Assembly (NCBI GenBank): GCA_021545585.1
Contig: JAJRTF010000060.1
Span: 1 to 42,394 of the forward strand
DNA length: 42,394 bases
Source of the DNA: Zetaproteobacteria bacterium
GTDB taxonomy: Bacteria; Pseudomonadota; Zetaproteobacteria; Mariprofundales; Mariprofundaceae
Direction of reading: 5' to 3'
In this document: positions 1-15,494 of the stretch, in pieces
Position numbering within the stretch: position 1 is the stretch's first letter
How the letters are laid out: each line of letters opens with the position of its first letter
Notes under the pieces: generated by a model
The model's input: only the letters and a program-made list of their open reading frames with translations
Database searches by the model: none
Told to the model about the DNA's origin: nothing
Translations under genes and position numbers: made by a program

Positions 1-330
1 AATATTGTCCCCAAGAATCAGACAGGACGCATCTCCTCCCACGAACTCACGACCAATGGTAAAGGCCTGCGCCAGGCCTTCCGGCCGTGGTTGCTCGGCA
101 TAAGTAAATTCAATACCCCACTGCGAACCATCACCCAGCAGGTGTCGAAAATGCGGCAGATCGTGTGGTGTGGAAATAATCAGAACCTCGCGCATACCGG
201 CCAGCATCAGCGTGGACAGCGGATAATAGATCATCGGTTTGTCATAAACCGGCATCAGCTGCTTGCTTACTGCCAAGGTTAGTGGGTGTAAGCGTGTGCC
301 GGAGCCGCCGGCCAGGATAATACCCTTCAC
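1..330 (-). CDS. rfbA: Glucose-1-phosphate thymidylyltransferase, N-terminal part (gene runs off the left edge); GTG start
   Basis: Reverse strand translates to [90 protein letters not shown], the classic RfbA/RmlA N-terminus. Confidence 0.93.
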   Translation of the reverse strand, partial: MKGIILAGGSGTRLHPLTLAVSKQLMPVYDKPMIYYPLSTLMLAGMREVLIISTPHDLPHFRHLLGDGSQWGIEFTYAEQPRPEGLAQAFTIGREFVGGDASCLILGDNI

Positions 331-333
331 AAT

Positions 334-615
334 TCAGACTCCCTCGCCGCACACATGCAGCATCGGTTTGTGATGTCGCACGTCCTGTGCTCCACCCCTG
401 CGGGGCGACCCGTGCGGGTCGTCCAGACCGGCCTTCCGTGCCGGTTTGTGATGTCGCACGTCCTGTGCTCCACCCCTGCGGGGCGACCTGTGCGGGTCGT
501 CCAAATCGGCCTTCCGTGCCGATTTGTCATACACCGGTATCAGCTGCTTGCTAACGGTTAGCGTCAATGGATGCAAACGCGTGCCGGAGCCGCCTGCGAG
601 AATGATGCCTTTCAT
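334..615 (-). pseudogene. Truncated second rfbA copy (about 31 codons) fused in frame to a two-unit 78-bp repeat; encodes a 93-aa chimera
   Basis: [31 protein letters not shown] matches RfbA, then switches to [62 protein letters not shown]-stop. The start overlaps the cysC stop (ATGA). Confidence 0.85.
364..519. repeat. Two tandem copies of a 78-bp GC-rich element with several internal hairpins
   Basis: CGGTTTGTGATGTCGCACGTCCTGTGCTCCACCCCTGCGGGGCGACCCGTGCGGGTCGTCCAGACCGGCCTTCCGTGC at 364-441 is repeated at 442-519 with a few substitutions. Internal inverted repeats: CCCC-TGC-GGGG, CGACCC-GTGC-GGGTCG, ACCGGC-CTTCCGT-GCCGGT. Confidence 0.93.
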
Positions 616-1226
616 GCTCTGATCACCCGTTTGCCTGCAAGATAGGCAATCACCTGATCCACACACACACCCAGATCATCTGTTCCCGTATCAACACGAA
701 GTTCAGGGTGCTCCGGTGCTTCATACGGTGAGGAGATACCGGTGAAATCGCTGATCTCACCTGCCCTTGCCCGCTTATACAAACCCTTCACATCACGGGA
801 TTCACACACATCCAGTGATGTATCGCAATGCACCTCGATGAAATCATCGCCAAGAATGCTGCGCACCCTGGCACGGTCTTCACGAAAGGGTGAAATAAAT
901 GCCGTCAGCGTCAGCACCCCTGCCTGCACAAACAGGCCCGCCACTTCGCCAACCCTGCGGATGTTCTCAACCCGATCCACATCCGAAAAGCCCAGATCTG
1001 CGCACAGGCCGTGCCGTACATTATCGCCATCAATGACAAAGGTACGGCAACCCATCCGATGCAGTTTTTCTTCCACAGCATGCGCCAATGTTGACTTGCC
1101 GGCACCGGACAAGCCGGTGAACCACAGCACCGCGCCGCGATGAGCATTCTGTTTTTCCCTCATCTCACGGCTGACCTGCGCCTGATGCCAGACCACATTG
1201 GAGCTTTTAGTCATCTTCTCCGGCAT
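612..1226 (-). CDS. cysC: Adenylylsulfate (APS) kinase
   Basis: P-loop [65 protein letters not shown]; typical CysC. Confidence 0.93.
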   Translation of the reverse strand: MPEKMTKSSNVVWHQAQVSREMREKQNAHRGAVLWFTGLSGAGKSTLAHAVEEKLHRMGCRTFVIDGDNVRHGLCADLGFSDVDRVENIRRVGEVAGLFVQAGVLTLTAFISPFREDRARVRSILGDDFIEVHCDTSLDVCESRDVKGLYKRARAGEISDFTGISSPYEAPEHPELRVDTGTDDLGVCVDQVIAYLAGKRVIRA

Positions 1227-2533
1227 CAGCTTCTACCCACTGAGATATAGTCAAAGCCTGCCTCGCACATTTGCTCGACATCATAAACATTACGCAAATC
1301 AACAAACACCCTGCCGCGCATGGACTGCCTCAATCCATCCAGATCAAGATTGCGGTATTGATTCCACTCCGTCATCAGCACAACAGCATCGACATCACAT
1401 ACAGCATCAGCGATATCATCGGCATAGACAATCCCATCAGGTAACAGCCCGTGCGCCTCCTCTGCACCCTGCGGGTCGTGAGCCCGAATTATCGCTCCTT
1501 TTTCCATCAACGGCGGTAAAATCGCCAGCGACGGCGCATCGCGCATATCGTCGGTTTCAGGCTTGAATGTCAGACCCAGTACGGCAACCGTCTTGCCGGC
1601 CACTTCACCGCCTAAAGCCTCGCGTATCTTTTTAACCATACGCGCCTTCTGAGCCGCATTCGCCTCGATTGCCGCTTCAACAATGCGCACAGCCGATCCA
1701 TGCTCCTGAGCAATGCGGGCCAGCGCCAGCGTATCCTTCGGGAAACAGGAACCGCCATAACCCGGCCCGGCATGCAGGAACTTGCGCCCGATACGACCAT
1801 CCATGCCCATACCCTTGGCCACAGCCTGCACATCCGCACCGACCTTCTCACACAAATCCGACATCTCATTGATAAACGAAATCTTCGTCGCCAGAAAAGC
1901 ATTGGAGGCATATTTGATCAGTTCCGCACTTTCCAGATTGGTGACATGAATCGGCGTCTCGATCAGATTCAGAGGCCGATAAAGCGCCCGCAGACGCGCC
2001 TCGGCACGCTCCGACTCCACGCCAAGCACAACACGGTCCGGACGCATAAAATCACCAATCGCCGCACCCTCGCGCAAGAATTCAGGATTGGAAGCCACAT
2101 CAAAATCAGCTTCGGAATTTTCTTCGGCAATGATGCGCGCCACCTGTCTGGCCGTACCGACCGGCACGGTGGACTTATCAACAATCACCGTATAACCCGA
2201 TAAACAACGGGCCACATCCTTTGCCGCAGTATAAACATATTGCAGATCGGCATGCCCGTCGCCGCGACGGGTCGGCGTGCCCACGGCAATAAAAACAAGA
2301 TCCGCTTCAGGCACAGCATCAGCCAGCGCAGTCGAAAAACACAACCTGCCCTGCACATGGTTACGCTTGACCAGATCATCCAGTCCGGGTTCGTAAATGG
2401 GAATCTCGCCCCGGTTCAGGGCATCAATCTTATCCTCGGCAACATCCACGCAGGTGACATGCGCGCCAAATTCGGCAAAACAGGCTCCGGACACAAGCCC
2501 GACATAACCGGCTCCAATCATCACAACCTTCAT
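1226..2533 (-). CDS. ugd: UDP-glucose 6-dehydrogenase
   Basis: [57 protein letters not shown]. Confidence 0.95.
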   Translation of the reverse strand: MKVVMIGAGYVGLVSGACFAEFGAHVTCVDVAEDKIDALNRGEIPIYEPGLDDLVKRNHVQGRLCFSTALADAVPEADLVFIAVGTPTRRGDGHADLQYVYTAAKDVARCLSGYTVIVDKSTVPVGTARQVARIIAEENSEADFDVASNPEFLREGAAIGDFMRPDRVVLGVESERAEARLRALYRPLNLIETPIHVTNLESAELIKYASNAFLATKISFINEMSDLCEKVGADVQAVAKGMGMDGRIGRKFLHAGPGYGGSCFPKDTLALARIAQEHGSAVRIVEAAIEANAAQKARMVKKIREALGGEVAGKTVAVLGLTFKPETDDMRDAPSLAILPPLMEKGAIIRAHDPQGAEEAHGLLPDGIVYADDIADAVCDVDAVVLMTEWNQYRNLDLDGLRQSMRGRVFVDLRNVYDVEQMCEAGFDYISVGRS

Positions 2534-3561
2534 CGTATCTCCTCGCCGCTATGTCCATCCAAACCATAATGATGCTTATACCATACTGCAAACCGGACCA
2601 GCCCCTGCTCTATGGTCGTAGCCGGATCAAAATCGAAATCGCGGCGGATTTCAGTCAGATCGGCATGCGTGGCCTGCACATCACCGGGCTGCATCGGATA
2701 CATCTCCTTGACCGCTTCCTTGCCAATCGCCGTTTCCAAAACCTCAACAAAGTGCCCGAGCTTCACCGGCCGATCATTGCCGATATTATACACCTTGAAG
2801 CGTGCCTTGCCTTCGGCTGCAGCCGGCGGCCGTTCGCTAATGCGCAACACCCCATCGACAATATCATCAATATAGGTGAAATCACGCTGCATGTCGCCAC
2901 GGTTAAACAGGCGTATGGGCTTGCCAGCCAGGATATCGCGGGTAAACGAAAAATAGGCCATATCCGGCCGGCCCCATGGGCCATATACCGTAAAAAACCG
3001 CAGGCCCGTGCATGGAATGCCGTACAGATGTGCATAGCTATGCGCCATCAGTTCATTGGCCTTTTTTGTCGCTGCATACAGCGAAATCGGATGATCAACG
3101 GTATCGGACTCGCTATACGGAAGCTTGCGATTGCTGCCATACACCGAACTTGATGAAGCAAAGACGAGATGCTCCACGGCCACACTCCGGCACCCTTCCA
3201 GCACGTTGAGAAAACCGGTCAGATTGCTGTCTGCATAGGCATGCGGGTGATCCAGCGAATAACGTACCCCCGCCTGAGCTGCCAGATGAATGACTCTGGC
3301 AGGCCTGTGCGCATCAAACAGTCTCTGCATGGCCTCGCGATCGGCAATATCGAGCCGGACAAACTGGAATCCGGCCCGCCTCTCAAGCCGCGCCAGGCGT
3401 GCCTGTTTCAGGCTGACGTCGTAATAGCCATTGAGGTTATCGATGCCGATCACATCAAGCCCCTGATCCAGCAGACGTTCACAGATATGCATACCGATAA
3501 AACCGGCTGCACCGGTGACCAGAATGGCCTTGCCCGACCATTGTTTCAGGGTATCGGTCAC
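2530..3561 (-). CDS. NAD-dependent epimerase, UDP-glucuronate 4-epimerase type
   Basis: Rossmann GAAGFIGMHICERLL, LAAQAGVRYSLDHPHAYADSNLTGFLNVLE, YAATKKANELMAHSYAHLYGIPCTGLRFFTVYGPWGRPDMA. Confidence 0.9.
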   Translation of the reverse strand: MTDTLKQWSGKAILVTGAAGFIGMHICERLLDQGLDVIGIDNLNGYYDVSLKQARLARLERRAGFQFVRLDIADREAMQRLFDAHRPARVIHLAAQAGVRYSLDHPHAYADSNLTGFLNVLEGCRSVAVEHLVFASSSSVYGSNRKLPYSESDTVDHPISLYAATKKANELMAHSYAHLYGIPCTGLRFFTVYGPWGRPDMAYFSFTRDILAGKPIRLFNRGDMQRDFTYIDDIVDGVLRISERPPAAAEGKARFKVYNIGNDRPVKLGHFVEVLETAIGKEAVKEMYPMQPGDVQATHADLTEIRRDFDFDPATTIEQGLVRFAVWYKHHYGLDGHSGEEIR

Positions 3562-4946
3562 ACTTTTTTCCAGCCGGTACCGTTCGCACCGTCTTCGAGC
3601 ACGATGCCTTCGGCCGCCAGTTCATCGCGTATGGCATCGGCACGCGCAAAATCACGGTCTTTTCTGGCCTGATTGCGTTCGTCAATCAAAGCCTCGATCC
3701 GTGCTGCATCCACATCCCCGGCCTGAAACCAGGCCTGCGCATCCTGTTGCACGATGCCCAGCATATCCGTCATGGCATAAAAAGCCGCCATATCAGCAGA
3801 CACATCCGCTCCGGAATCAAGGTTCTTGTTTATGCGACGGCAAACATCGAACAGTGCAGCCAGCGCCTCGGGGGTGTTGAAATCATCGTTCATGGCAGCA
3901 GCAAAACTGTCGCTCACGTTATCGCTGGAATGCTGTTTCAATCCCAAACGTCTGGCCGTTTCATACAAGCGATCCAGACCGGCCTTTGCCGCATCCATAG
4001 CCACATCGGAAAAATCCAGCGGTGAGCGGTAATGCGTACCCAGCATAAACATGCGCAACACTTCCGGATGATAGCGTTCACCAATCTCACGGATGGTAAA
4101 GAAATTCCCCAGCGATTTGGACATTTTCTCGGCATTAATGTTGACAAATCCGTTATGCAGCCAATAGCGGGCGAAATCACCGTGATTGGCTGCCCTTGCC
4201 TGAGCGATTTCATTTTCATGGTGCGGAAATTTCAGATCCATACCACCGCCATGGATATCGAAACTGTCACCCAGATGTGCACAACTCATGGCCGAGCACT
4301 CGATATGCCAGCCCGGCCTTCCTTCACCCCACGGCGAATCCCATGACGGCTCACCCGGTTTTGCCTTCTTCCACAGCACAAAATCCAGCGGGTCGCGTTT
4401 GCCCTCATCCACCTCGACCCGACTGCCTGATTCCAGCTCATCAATATTCTTGCCGGACAGCTGCCCATAGCCGGAAAACTTGCGCACCGCATACAGCACA
4501 TCGCCCGAATCAGCCACATAGGCATGACCATTGTCCACCAGCGCCCGGATCATGGCGATCATCTCATCCATATGCAGCGTTGCACGCGGTTCATGGCTCG
4601 GCCGCAGGCACCCCAGTGCATCGGCATCGACATGAAAAGCCTCGATCATCTCATCGGTGAGTGCGTTCATTTCAATACCCCGTTCATTGGCACGGGCAAT
4701 GATCTTGTCGTCCACATCGGTGAAATTACGCACGTAGTTCACGGTATAACCAAGATTGATCAACCAGCGGTAGATGACATCGAACATCACCATCACACGG
4801 GCGTGCCCGACATGACAGTAATCGTAAACCGTTACACCGCAGACATACATGCCGACCTGACCCGGTACAAGCGGCTCAAAGGCCTGCTTGCTGCCTGTCA
4901 GGCTGTTGTACACCACAAGATGCTGCTGCTTCATAGACTGACTCAT
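3558..4946 (-). CDS. cysS: Cysteinyl-tRNA synthetase
   Basis: [54 protein letters not shown]. Confidence 0.97.
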   Translation of the reverse strand: MSQSMKQQHLVVYNSLTGSKQAFEPLVPGQVGMYVCGVTVYDYCHVGHARVMVMFDVIYRWLINLGYTVNYVRNFTDVDDKIIARANERGIEMNALTDEMIEAFHVDADALGCLRPSHEPRATLHMDEMIAMIRALVDNGHAYVADSGDVLYAVRKFSGYGQLSGKNIDELESGSRVEVDEGKRDPLDFVLWKKAKPGEPSWDSPWGEGRPGWHIECSAMSCAHLGDSFDIHGGGMDLKFPHHENEIAQARAANHGDFARYWLHNGFVNINAEKMSKSLGNFFTIREIGERYHPEVLRMFMLGTHYRSPLDFSDVAMDAAKAGLDRLYETARRLGLKQHSSDNVSDSFAAAMNDDFNTPEALAALFDVCRRINKNLDSGADVSADMAAFYAMTDMLGIVQQDAQAWFQAGDVDAARIEALIDERNQARKDRDFARADAIRDELAAEGIVLEDGANGTGWKKV

Positions 4947-6319
4947 GCTGCTATCTGCTCCTGAATATCAACCAGTCTTTCATCCACACCATCCTTCCCC
5001 AGACAGGCAAGAACAGCGCTCATTTCCGGCCCGTGCATCGCACCGCTAAGCGCCACCCGCAGCGGCATAAACAGATTACGCCCCGAACGCCCGGTTTCCG
5101 ACTTGATGGCATTGGCCCATGCCTTCCACTCGGTATGTCCGGAAATCCGCCACAGCCTGAGCGCCTCGGCATAAAACCCCGCTCCGGCCTCCGTAGCCAC
5201 AGCCAGTTCCTTCAGACCCAGCGGAGCACGGCCATGAAGCAGGCGGCGAAAACCCGCAACATCCTCAACCCGTTGCAGATTGGGCTGAATCAGTTGTACA
5301 AACGTCAGGTCAGCCGTCGGCTGATGCATCTGTACAAGTTCAAGAAGTTGCTCGGCCGGCATCTGATGCAATAGCCGCGTATGCCAGCGCCACATCTCGT
5401 CATCCGACCAGCGCACGGCACTGGTGGACACATGATGAGCGTCAAATGCATCGGCCAAAGCTGCTGCATCCAGAGCATCATCGGCGATATTCGGATGACC
5501 CAGTCGCGCCAGGCTCTGCACCAGCGCCTCCGGCAATAAACCGGCATGTCTCAACTCGGCCACACTGTGGCTGCCACTGCGCTTGGACAGCTTGCTGCCA
5601 TCCTTGCCGAGCAGCAGTCCGTGATGCAGATAAACCGGTGGCTGATACCCCAGTTTCTGCAACAGCCATACCTGATAGGCCGAGTTGGTCAGGTGATCGT
5701 CGCCGCGCATAGCATGTGTAATCCCGTCGAGCGCATCATCTACGGCATTGGGGAGCAAAAAGGTAAAACTGCCGTCCGAGCGTACGATGACCGGATCATC
5801 GAGATCGGCCAGAGCAAAATGCACATCATTGCGCAGCGCATCCGCCACAACAACCTCACCCTCATCAGCATGCACGGCCATACGCCAGACAAATGGCTCA
5901 TCTTGCCCGCGCGTCCCGGATTCCCGGGCAGACAGCGGCCGGCAACGGCCGCTGTATCGAGGCGGCAAACCCCGCGATGTTGCCAGTTTTCGGTCAATGG
6001 TCAATTGCGATTCACTGCAGAAACAGCGATACGCCAGCCCGACGGAGGCCAGTTGCTCCAATGCCTGCCGATGATGATCGGCATGCTGTGACTGAAACAG
6101 GGCCTCACCATCCCAGTTCAACCCCAGCCAGTTCAGATCCTCTTCAATGGCATGCATGAACTGCTCTTCGGAGCGACCCCTGTCGGTATCCTCAAAACGC
6201 AGCAGAAAACGGCCGCCATGCTTGTGCGCATACAGCCAGTTCAACAAGGCCGTACGCACATTGCCCAGATGCAGCAGCCCGGTCGGTGAAGGAGCAAAAC
6301 GGGTCACAACAGCACTCAT
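4943..6319 (-). CDS. gltX: Glutamyl-tRNA synthetase
   Basis: VTRFAPSPTGLLHLGNVRTALLNWLYA, RFEDTDRGRS, KLSKRSGSHSV. Confidence 0.95.
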   Translation of the reverse strand: MSAVVTRFAPSPTGLLHLGNVRTALLNWLYAHKHGGRFLLRFEDTDRGRSEEQFMHAIEEDLNWLGLNWDGEALFQSQHADHHRQALEQLASVGLAYRCFCSESQLTIDRKLATSRGLPPRYSGRCRPLSARESGTRGQDEPFVWRMAVHADEGEVVVADALRNDVHFALADLDDPVIVRSDGSFTFLLPNAVDDALDGITHAMRGDDHLTNSAYQVWLLQKLGYQPPVYLHHGLLLGKDGSKLSKRSGSHSVAELRHAGLLPEALVQSLARLGHPNIADDALDAAALADAFDAHHVSTSAVRWSDDEMWRWHTRLLHQMPAEQLLELVQMHQPTADLTFVQLIQPNLQRVEDVAGFRRLLHGRAPLGLKELAVATEAGAGFYAEALRLWRISGHTEWKAWANAIKSETGRSGRNLFMPLRVALSGAMHGPEMSAVLACLGKDGVDERLVDIQEQIAA

Positions 6320-6633
6320 GGCTTCCCGGCTCCTTTCATATTCTTGCTATCCTTAGGCATAATCAACATAAATTCGTCCTGATGCACATAGCCCAGCTCC
6401 CGGTGCACCAGCTCTTCCAGCGCTGCGGGGTCATTGCGCAGAGTGAGAATCTGTCTGGCCAGCTCTTCACGTTGCTGCTTGAGCCGCTTCACCTCATCCT
6501 GTAGCTGCTGAAAGCGGATGGCTTCCTGCTGATACACCAGATAACCATGATCCGAAAAAACAAGCCCCCAGAGCATATAGGCAATCACCGCGAGACCCGC
6601 AGTGCGCAGCAGCCAGCGCAGCGACTTTTTCAG
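6316..6633 (-). CDS. ftsB: FtsB/DivIC-family cell division protein; probable CTG start at 6633 (ORF track begins at an internal GTG, 6588)
   Basis: Short protein with an N-terminal TM segment followed by coiled coil (YQQEAIRFQQLQDEVKRLKQQREELARQILTLRNDPAALEELVHRELGYVHQDEFMLIMP), encoded just downstream of eno. The frame is open from the eno stop: AGGAGATAAAGC-CTG-AAA-AAG-TCG. Confidence 0.85.
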   Translation of the reverse strand: MKKSLRWLLRTAGLAVIAYMLWGLVFSDHGYLVYQQEAIRFQQLQDEVKRLKQQREELARQILTLRNDPAALEELVHRELGYVHQDEFMLIMPKDSKNMKGAGKP

Positions 6634-6636
6634 GCT

Positions 6637-7920
<1,284 letters not shown>

Positions 7921-8050
7921 TTACTCCTGTGCCCGGCCACATGCCGGACTTCTTCCTTTTTTGTTTTCTAACTGTTTTTGTCCGGGGAGGGCTCGACCAC
8001 TCAAAACAATCTCCCACTCCACCCGAACCCTGAATCTTTCCGAACAGGGG

Positions 8051-10545
<2,495 letters not shown>

Positions 10546-10579
10546 TCAGGCGCTACCAAAAAGCGCACGAAAACCATGA

Positions 10580-13500
10580 CTAATCAACCCAGCGGCGTGC
10601 ATTGCGGAACATGCGCAGCCAGGGCCCGTCCTCACCCCATTCGCCCGGATGCCATGAATATTGAAGCGTACGGAACAGGCGCTCCGGATGCGGCATCATG
10701 ATGGTAAAGCGACCATCCGCCGTGGTTAACCCGGCGATACCGTCCGGGGAGCCATTCGGGTTGGCCGGATAATGCGCAGCGCTCCGGCCGGTGGCATCAA
10801 TATAACGCAGACTGACAAGCGCAGCAGTCTGCTGATCCGCTGAATCAAAGCTGGCCCGGCCTTCGCCGTGCGCCACAACCAGCGGCAAGCTTGAACCGAC
10901 CATGCCATGCAGAAAAAGTGACGGCGACTCGGGAATTTCCACCTGCAGCAATCTTGCCTCAAACTGCTCCGAGCGATTGCGCAGAAATTGCGGCCAGTTC
11001 TCGGCACCTGGAATAATGTCTTTCAGACTGCTCAACATCTGGCAGCCATTACATACACCCAGCGCAAAACTGTCCGGGCGATGGAAAAATGCATCGAACT
11101 GGTCGCGCGCGCGCTGGTTATGACGAATCGAAGCTGCCCAGCCGCGGCCGGCACCCAGCACATCACCGAATGAGAAGCCGCCACAGGCGATCAGTCCCTT
11201 GAATCCATCCAGCATGACCCTGCCGCTGATAATGTCGGACATATGCACGTCCAGGCAGTCGAATCCGGCGCGATCAAAAGCTGCCGCCATCTCGATCTGG
11301 CCGTTCACACCCTGTTCGCGCAATACAGCCATTCTCGGTCTGGCCCTGTTCAGATAAGGCGCGCAGATATCCTCGGCCGGATCAAAACTGAGTCTGGCCG
11401 TCAGGCCGGCATTATCCGCATCGGCAAGGGCAGCAAACGCCTCTTTCGCACACTCCGGATGATCGCGCAGCGCCTGCATGCGATGGCTCGTCTCCGCCCA
11501 GATCCGCTGCAGATCCAGCACATCCGCATCAATCACGGTCCTGCCATGACAGCGCATGGTAAGACGGTGATCATTGCATTCATCTGTGCAGACACTGCCA
11601 ATAACATGCGCAACATGCCCCAGGCCGCAATCCACCAGATGTGCCAGCACTTTTTCGCGGCAACTGCGACGCACCTGCAGTACAGCCCCCAGCTCCTCAT
11701 TGAACAACAGCGACAACTCATCCCCGCAATGGTCTCCGCTCAGGGCCTCAAGATGTACCGACAGGCCAACACGGCCGGCAAAAGCCATCTCGCACAGGGT
11801 CGTAAACAGGCCGCCATCCGAACGGTCGTGATAGGCCAGCAACAGGCCTTCGCGATTGAGTCGCTGCACACCGTCAAACAGCGCCTTCAATAATGCAGGC
11901 TCATCAAGATCAGGCACTTCATCTCCGGTCGCGCCATATACCTGTGCCAGTGCCGATCCGCCCAGGCGATTCTTACCCATGCCCAGATCCAGCAGAATCA
12001 GATCCGTTTCACCTGCATCGCTGCGCAGCTCGGGTGTCAGGCTACGGCGAACATCGGAAACCGGTGCAAAGGCTGATACAATCAGCGACAATGGGCTGGT
12101 CATCTCACGCCGTTCACCGCGCTCATCCCAGACTGTCTTCATCGACAGCGAATCCTTGCCCACCGGAATGGATACACCGAGTTCGGGACACAGTTCCATG
12201 CCCACGGCACGCACAGTATCAAACAGCGCTGCATCCTCGCCGGCATGCCCGCAGGCGGCCATCCAGTTGGCAGACAACTTGATATCACTGATTTTTTCGA
12301 TACAGGCAGCGACAATATTGGTCAGCGCCTCGGCAATAGCCATGCGCCCTGACGCCGGTGCATTAAGTACGGCCACAGGTGTACGCTCCCCCATCGCCAT
12401 CGCCTCACCGGTGTGGCCGGTAAAATCCATGGCTGTTACAGCCACATCGGCAACCGGAACCTGCCATGGCCCAACCATCTGATCACGGGCTACAAGACCG
12501 GTCACCGAACGATCGCCGATGGTGATCAGGAACTCCTTGCTAGCCACCGTCGGCAGGCGCAACACGCGCTGCATCGCCTCCGATATGTCGATGCTATTCA
12601 AATCGAGAGGCACGGATGCGGGCGTGACATGCTCAACATTGCGGGTCATTTTCGGCGCTTTGCCAAGCAGGACATCCAGAGGCAAATTCACCGGCTGATT
12701 ATCAAATTCCGCATCATTGACGACCAGATTGCGTTCCTCCGTCGCCTCACCGAGCACAGCAAACAGACAGCGCTCGCGCGCGCAGATATCCGTGAACAGC
12801 TCACGCGACTCCGGCGCAATAGCCAGCATATAGCGCTCCTGCGCCTCGTTGCACCAGATCTGCATCGGGCTCATGCCCGGTTCCATATTGTGCACGGCCC
12901 GCAAGTCAATCCAGCCGCCGCGACCCGCATCGTCAATTAATTCAGGCACAGCATTGGACAGACCTCCGGCCCCGATGTCGTGAATAAACAGGATGGGATT
13001 GGCATCACCCATCTGCCAGCAGCGATCCAGCACTTCCTGACAGCGGCGCTCCATCTCCGGATTACCCCGCTGCACCGAATCAAAGTCCAGCGCCTCGACA
13101 TTGGTGCCGGTGTCCATACTCGATGCAGCGCCCCCGCCAAGGCCGATCAGCATCGCCGGCCCACCAAGCTGCACAATCAGGCTGCCTGCCGGCACTTCCT
13201 TCTTGTGTACATGACGCGCATCGATATTGCCAACACCGCCGGCCAGCATGATCGGCTTGTGATAGCCGCGCAGCTCCGGCCGACCATCCGGCCTGAGCAC
13301 TTCCTGTTCATAGCTGCGGAAATAGCCGCATAAATTCGGCCGGCCGAATTCATTATTGAAGGCTGCCGCACCGATAGGGCCATCAAGCATGATATCCAGT
13401 GCCGAAGCGATACGACCGGGCTTGCCAGAGTCCTTTTCCCAGGGCTGTTCGAAGCCCGGGATCCTCAAGTTGGATACCGAAAATCCGCATAACCCGGCCT

Positions 13501-14509
13501 TTGGTTTGGAGCCAGCGCCTGTCGCCCCCTCATCGCGGATTTCACCGCCCGAGCCGGTCGCAGCTCCAGGAAACGGTGCAATAGCAGTCGGATGATTATG
13601 CGTCTCCACCTTCATCAGGATATGCGTCTGATTATTGTGGGCACTGTAACAACCCTCGGCATCGGGATAAAAACGCTGTGATTCACCGCCCTCAATCACC
13701 GAGGAATTATCGGAATAGGCCACCAGTGTTCCTTCAGGGCTTGTCTCATGCGTATGGCGAATCATCGAAAACAGCGATCGCTGCTGGACTTCGCCGTCGA
13801 TCACCCAGTCGGCATTGAAGATCTTGTGCCGGCAATGCTCGGAGTTGGCCTGCGCAAACATCATCAGTTCGGCATCGCTGGGGTTACGCTCCAGACGAAC
13901 AAAGTTCTCCAGCAAATAATCGATTTCATCATCGGATAAAGCCAGACCCAGTTCTGCATTGGCCTTCAGCAGGGCATCCCGCCCCCCCTTGAGCACATCC
14001 ACGCTGACCACCGGCGCCGGTGCATGATGGTCAAATAACTGTTCCAGATCGGCCGTGTCGCTGAGAACCGACTCGGTCATACGGTCATGCAGCAATTCAG
14101 CAGCCGCACGGTACTGGTCCGAAGACAGGCCATGCAGGCAATAAACAATACCCCGTTCGATGCGGTTCATCCGCTTGAGGCCACATAGCCTCGCAATATC
14201 CGTTGCCTTGGACGACCACGGGCTGATGGTGCCGATACGGGGAACGACCAGAAAAAGATCATCGGCCGCGCCCCCGGTGAATGGCACCGGCTGATCACCG
14301 AGTAATGAATCAAGGATGTCGCTATCAGCAGATGACCAGGCAGCATCGGTCTCATCCACCTCGATGACATACAACCATCGGCTATCGACACCTGTAACCG
14401 GCAACTGCTTCGCAGCCAGTGACTGCATCAGTTTTTCAGTTCTGAAACCGGAAAGAGCCTCCTGTCCCTGTAGAAGAATGATACGGTTGCATGTCGCGGA
14501 ATCGGTCAT
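10580..14509 (-). CDS. purL: Phosphoribosylformylglycinamidine synthase (large, single-chain)
   Basis: ~1310 aa; [30 protein letters not shown]-terminal glutaminase [23 protein letters not shown]. Confidence 0.97.
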   Translation of the reverse strand: MTDSATCNRIILLQGQEALSGFRTEKLMQSLAAKQLPVTGVDSRWLYVIEVDETDAAWSSADSDILDSLLGDQPVPFTGGAADDLFLVVPRIGTISPWSSKATDIARLCGLKRMNRIERGIVYCLHGLSSDQYRAAAELLHDRMTESVLSDTADLEQLFDHHAPAPVVSVDVLKGGRDALLKANAELGLALSDDEIDYLLENFVRLERNPSDAELMMFAQANSEHCRHKIFNADWVIDGEVQQRSLFSMIRHTHETSPEGTLVAYSDNSSVIEGGESQRFYPDAEGCYSAHNNQTHILMKVETHNHPTAIAPFPGAATGSGGEIRDEGATGAGSKPKAGLCGFSVSNLRIPGFEQPWEKDSGKPGRIASALDIMLDGPIGAAAFNNEFGRPNLCGYFRSYEQEVLRPDGRPELRGYHKPIMLAGGVGNIDARHVHKKEVPAGSLIVQLGGPAMLIGLGGGAASSMDTGTNVEALDFDSVQRGNPEMERRCQEVLDRCWQMGDANPILFIHDIGAGGLSNAVPELIDDAGRGGWIDLRAVHNMEPGMSPMQIWCNEAQERYMLAIAPESRELFTDICARERCLFAVLGEATEERNLVVNDAEFDNQPVNLPLDVLLGKAPKMTRNVEHVTPASVPLDLNSIDISEAMQRVLRLPTVASKEFLITIGDRSVTGLVARDQMVGPWQVPVADVAVTAMDFTGHTGEAMAMGERTPVAVLNAPASGRMAIAEALTNIVAACIEKISDIKLSANWMAACGHAGEDAALFDTVRAVGMELCPELGVSIPVGKDSLSMKTVWDERGERREMTSPLSLIVSAFAPVSDVRRSLTPELRSDAGETDLILLDLGMGKNRLGGSALAQVYGATGDEVPDLDEPALLKALFDGVQRLNREGLLLAYHDRSDGGLFTTLCEMAFAGRVGLSVHLEALSGDHCGDELSLLFNEELGAVLQVRRSCREKVLAHLVDCGLGHVAHVIGSVCTDECNDHRLTMRCHGRTVIDADVLDLQRIWAETSHRMQALRDHPECAKEAFAALADADNAGLTARLSFDPAEDICAPYLNRARPRMAVLREQGVNGQIEMAAAFDRAGFDCLDVHMSDIISGRVMLDGFKGLIACGGFSFGDVLGAGRGWAASIRHNQRARDQFDAFFHRPDSFALGVCNGCQMLSSLKDIIPGAENWPQFLRNRSEQFEARLLQVEIPESPSLFLHGMVGSSLPLVVAHGEGRASFDSADQQTAALVSLRYIDATGRSAAHYPANPNGSPDGIAGLTTADGRFTIMMPHPERLFRTLQYSWHPGEWGEDGPWLRMFRNARRWVD

Positions 14510-14591
14510 GAGCACATCCTATGAACTCCATGCCGGAAACCAAGCACAAATCAGGCTTGATTATCTTACATGAAACTGGAGGCCCCCCTCC

Positions 14592-15401
14592 TCAATACAC
14601 CTCCGGTACAAAATGCTGCTCATCCAGATCCGGCCTTTTGTAATCCGGCTGCTCCTGGCGCGGCGGCAGAGGTGCAGGCTTGGGCATGATATCCTGATAC
14701 GGCACGGCATGCAGGATATGACTCAGACAGTTCAGCCGGGCCCGTTTCTTATCATCGGCATTCACCACATACCAGGGAGCCTCTTCGATATCGGTATAGA
14801 AGAACATCTCGTCCTTGGCCCTGGAATATTCCATCCAGCGGTCGCGCGACTCGATATCCATCGGGCTCAGTTTCCAGTGCTTGGTCGTATCGGTGGCGCG
14901 CTTCTGGAAACGCCGTTCCTGCTCGGCATCGGAAACCGAAAACCAGTATTTCAACAGGATAATACCTGACCGCACAATCATGCGCTCGAATTCAGGACAG
15001 GTACGCATAAATTCCCGGTATTCCTTATCTGAGCAGAAACCCATCACCCGCTCGACTCCGGCCCGGTTGTACCAGCTGCGGTCGAACACGACGATTTCTC
15101 CGGCAGCCGGAAAATGTTGCACATAACGCTGAAAGTACCACTGGGTTTTTTCACGATCGGAGGGGGCGGGTAACGCGACAACATTACAGCCGCGCGGATT
15201 CAGCGGCTCCATCAGGCGTTTGATGGTACCGCCTTTACCCGCTGCATCGCGCCCTTCAAAGACAATGATAAGGCGTAGCCCCTGATCCTTGACCCAGTAC
15301 TGGAACTTGACCAGTTCCTCATAAATCCCGGCCAATGCCTTGTCGTATTCACGGCCTGATATCTTTTTTGAATGATACCCATCTTGTTCATTGCCGGACA
15401 T
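14592..15401 (-). CDS. ppk2: Polyphosphate kinase 2 family protein
   Basis: FEGRDAAGKGGTIKRLMEPLNPRGCNVVALPAPSDREKTQWYFQRYV, FDRSWYNRAGVERVMGF, SPMDIESRDRW. Confidence 0.94.
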   Translation of the reverse strand: MSGNEQDGYHSKKISGREYDKALAGIYEELVKFQYWVKDQGLRLIIVFEGRDAAGKGGTIKRLMEPLNPRGCNVVALPAPSDREKTQWYFQRYVQHFPAAGEIVVFDRSWYNRAGVERVMGFCSDKEYREFMRTCPEFERMIVRSGIILLKYWFSVSDAEQERRFQKRATDTTKHWKLSPMDIESRDRWMEYSRAKDEMFFYTDIEEAPWYVVNADDKKRARLNCLSHILHAVPYQDIMPKPAPLPPRQEQPDYKRPDLDEQHFVPEVY

Positions 15402-15494
15402 AGCTGCCTCCCATCCGTATGCAACCCTGTTTCAATCAGTATAAGCAGCTTATGACAGGAAATAAACCATTGGAGGAACCCGACAGGGACATAA

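Noticed and set aside
364-519. CRISPR array
   Set aside because: Only two contiguous 78-bp units with no unique spacers between short repeats, and no cas genes.
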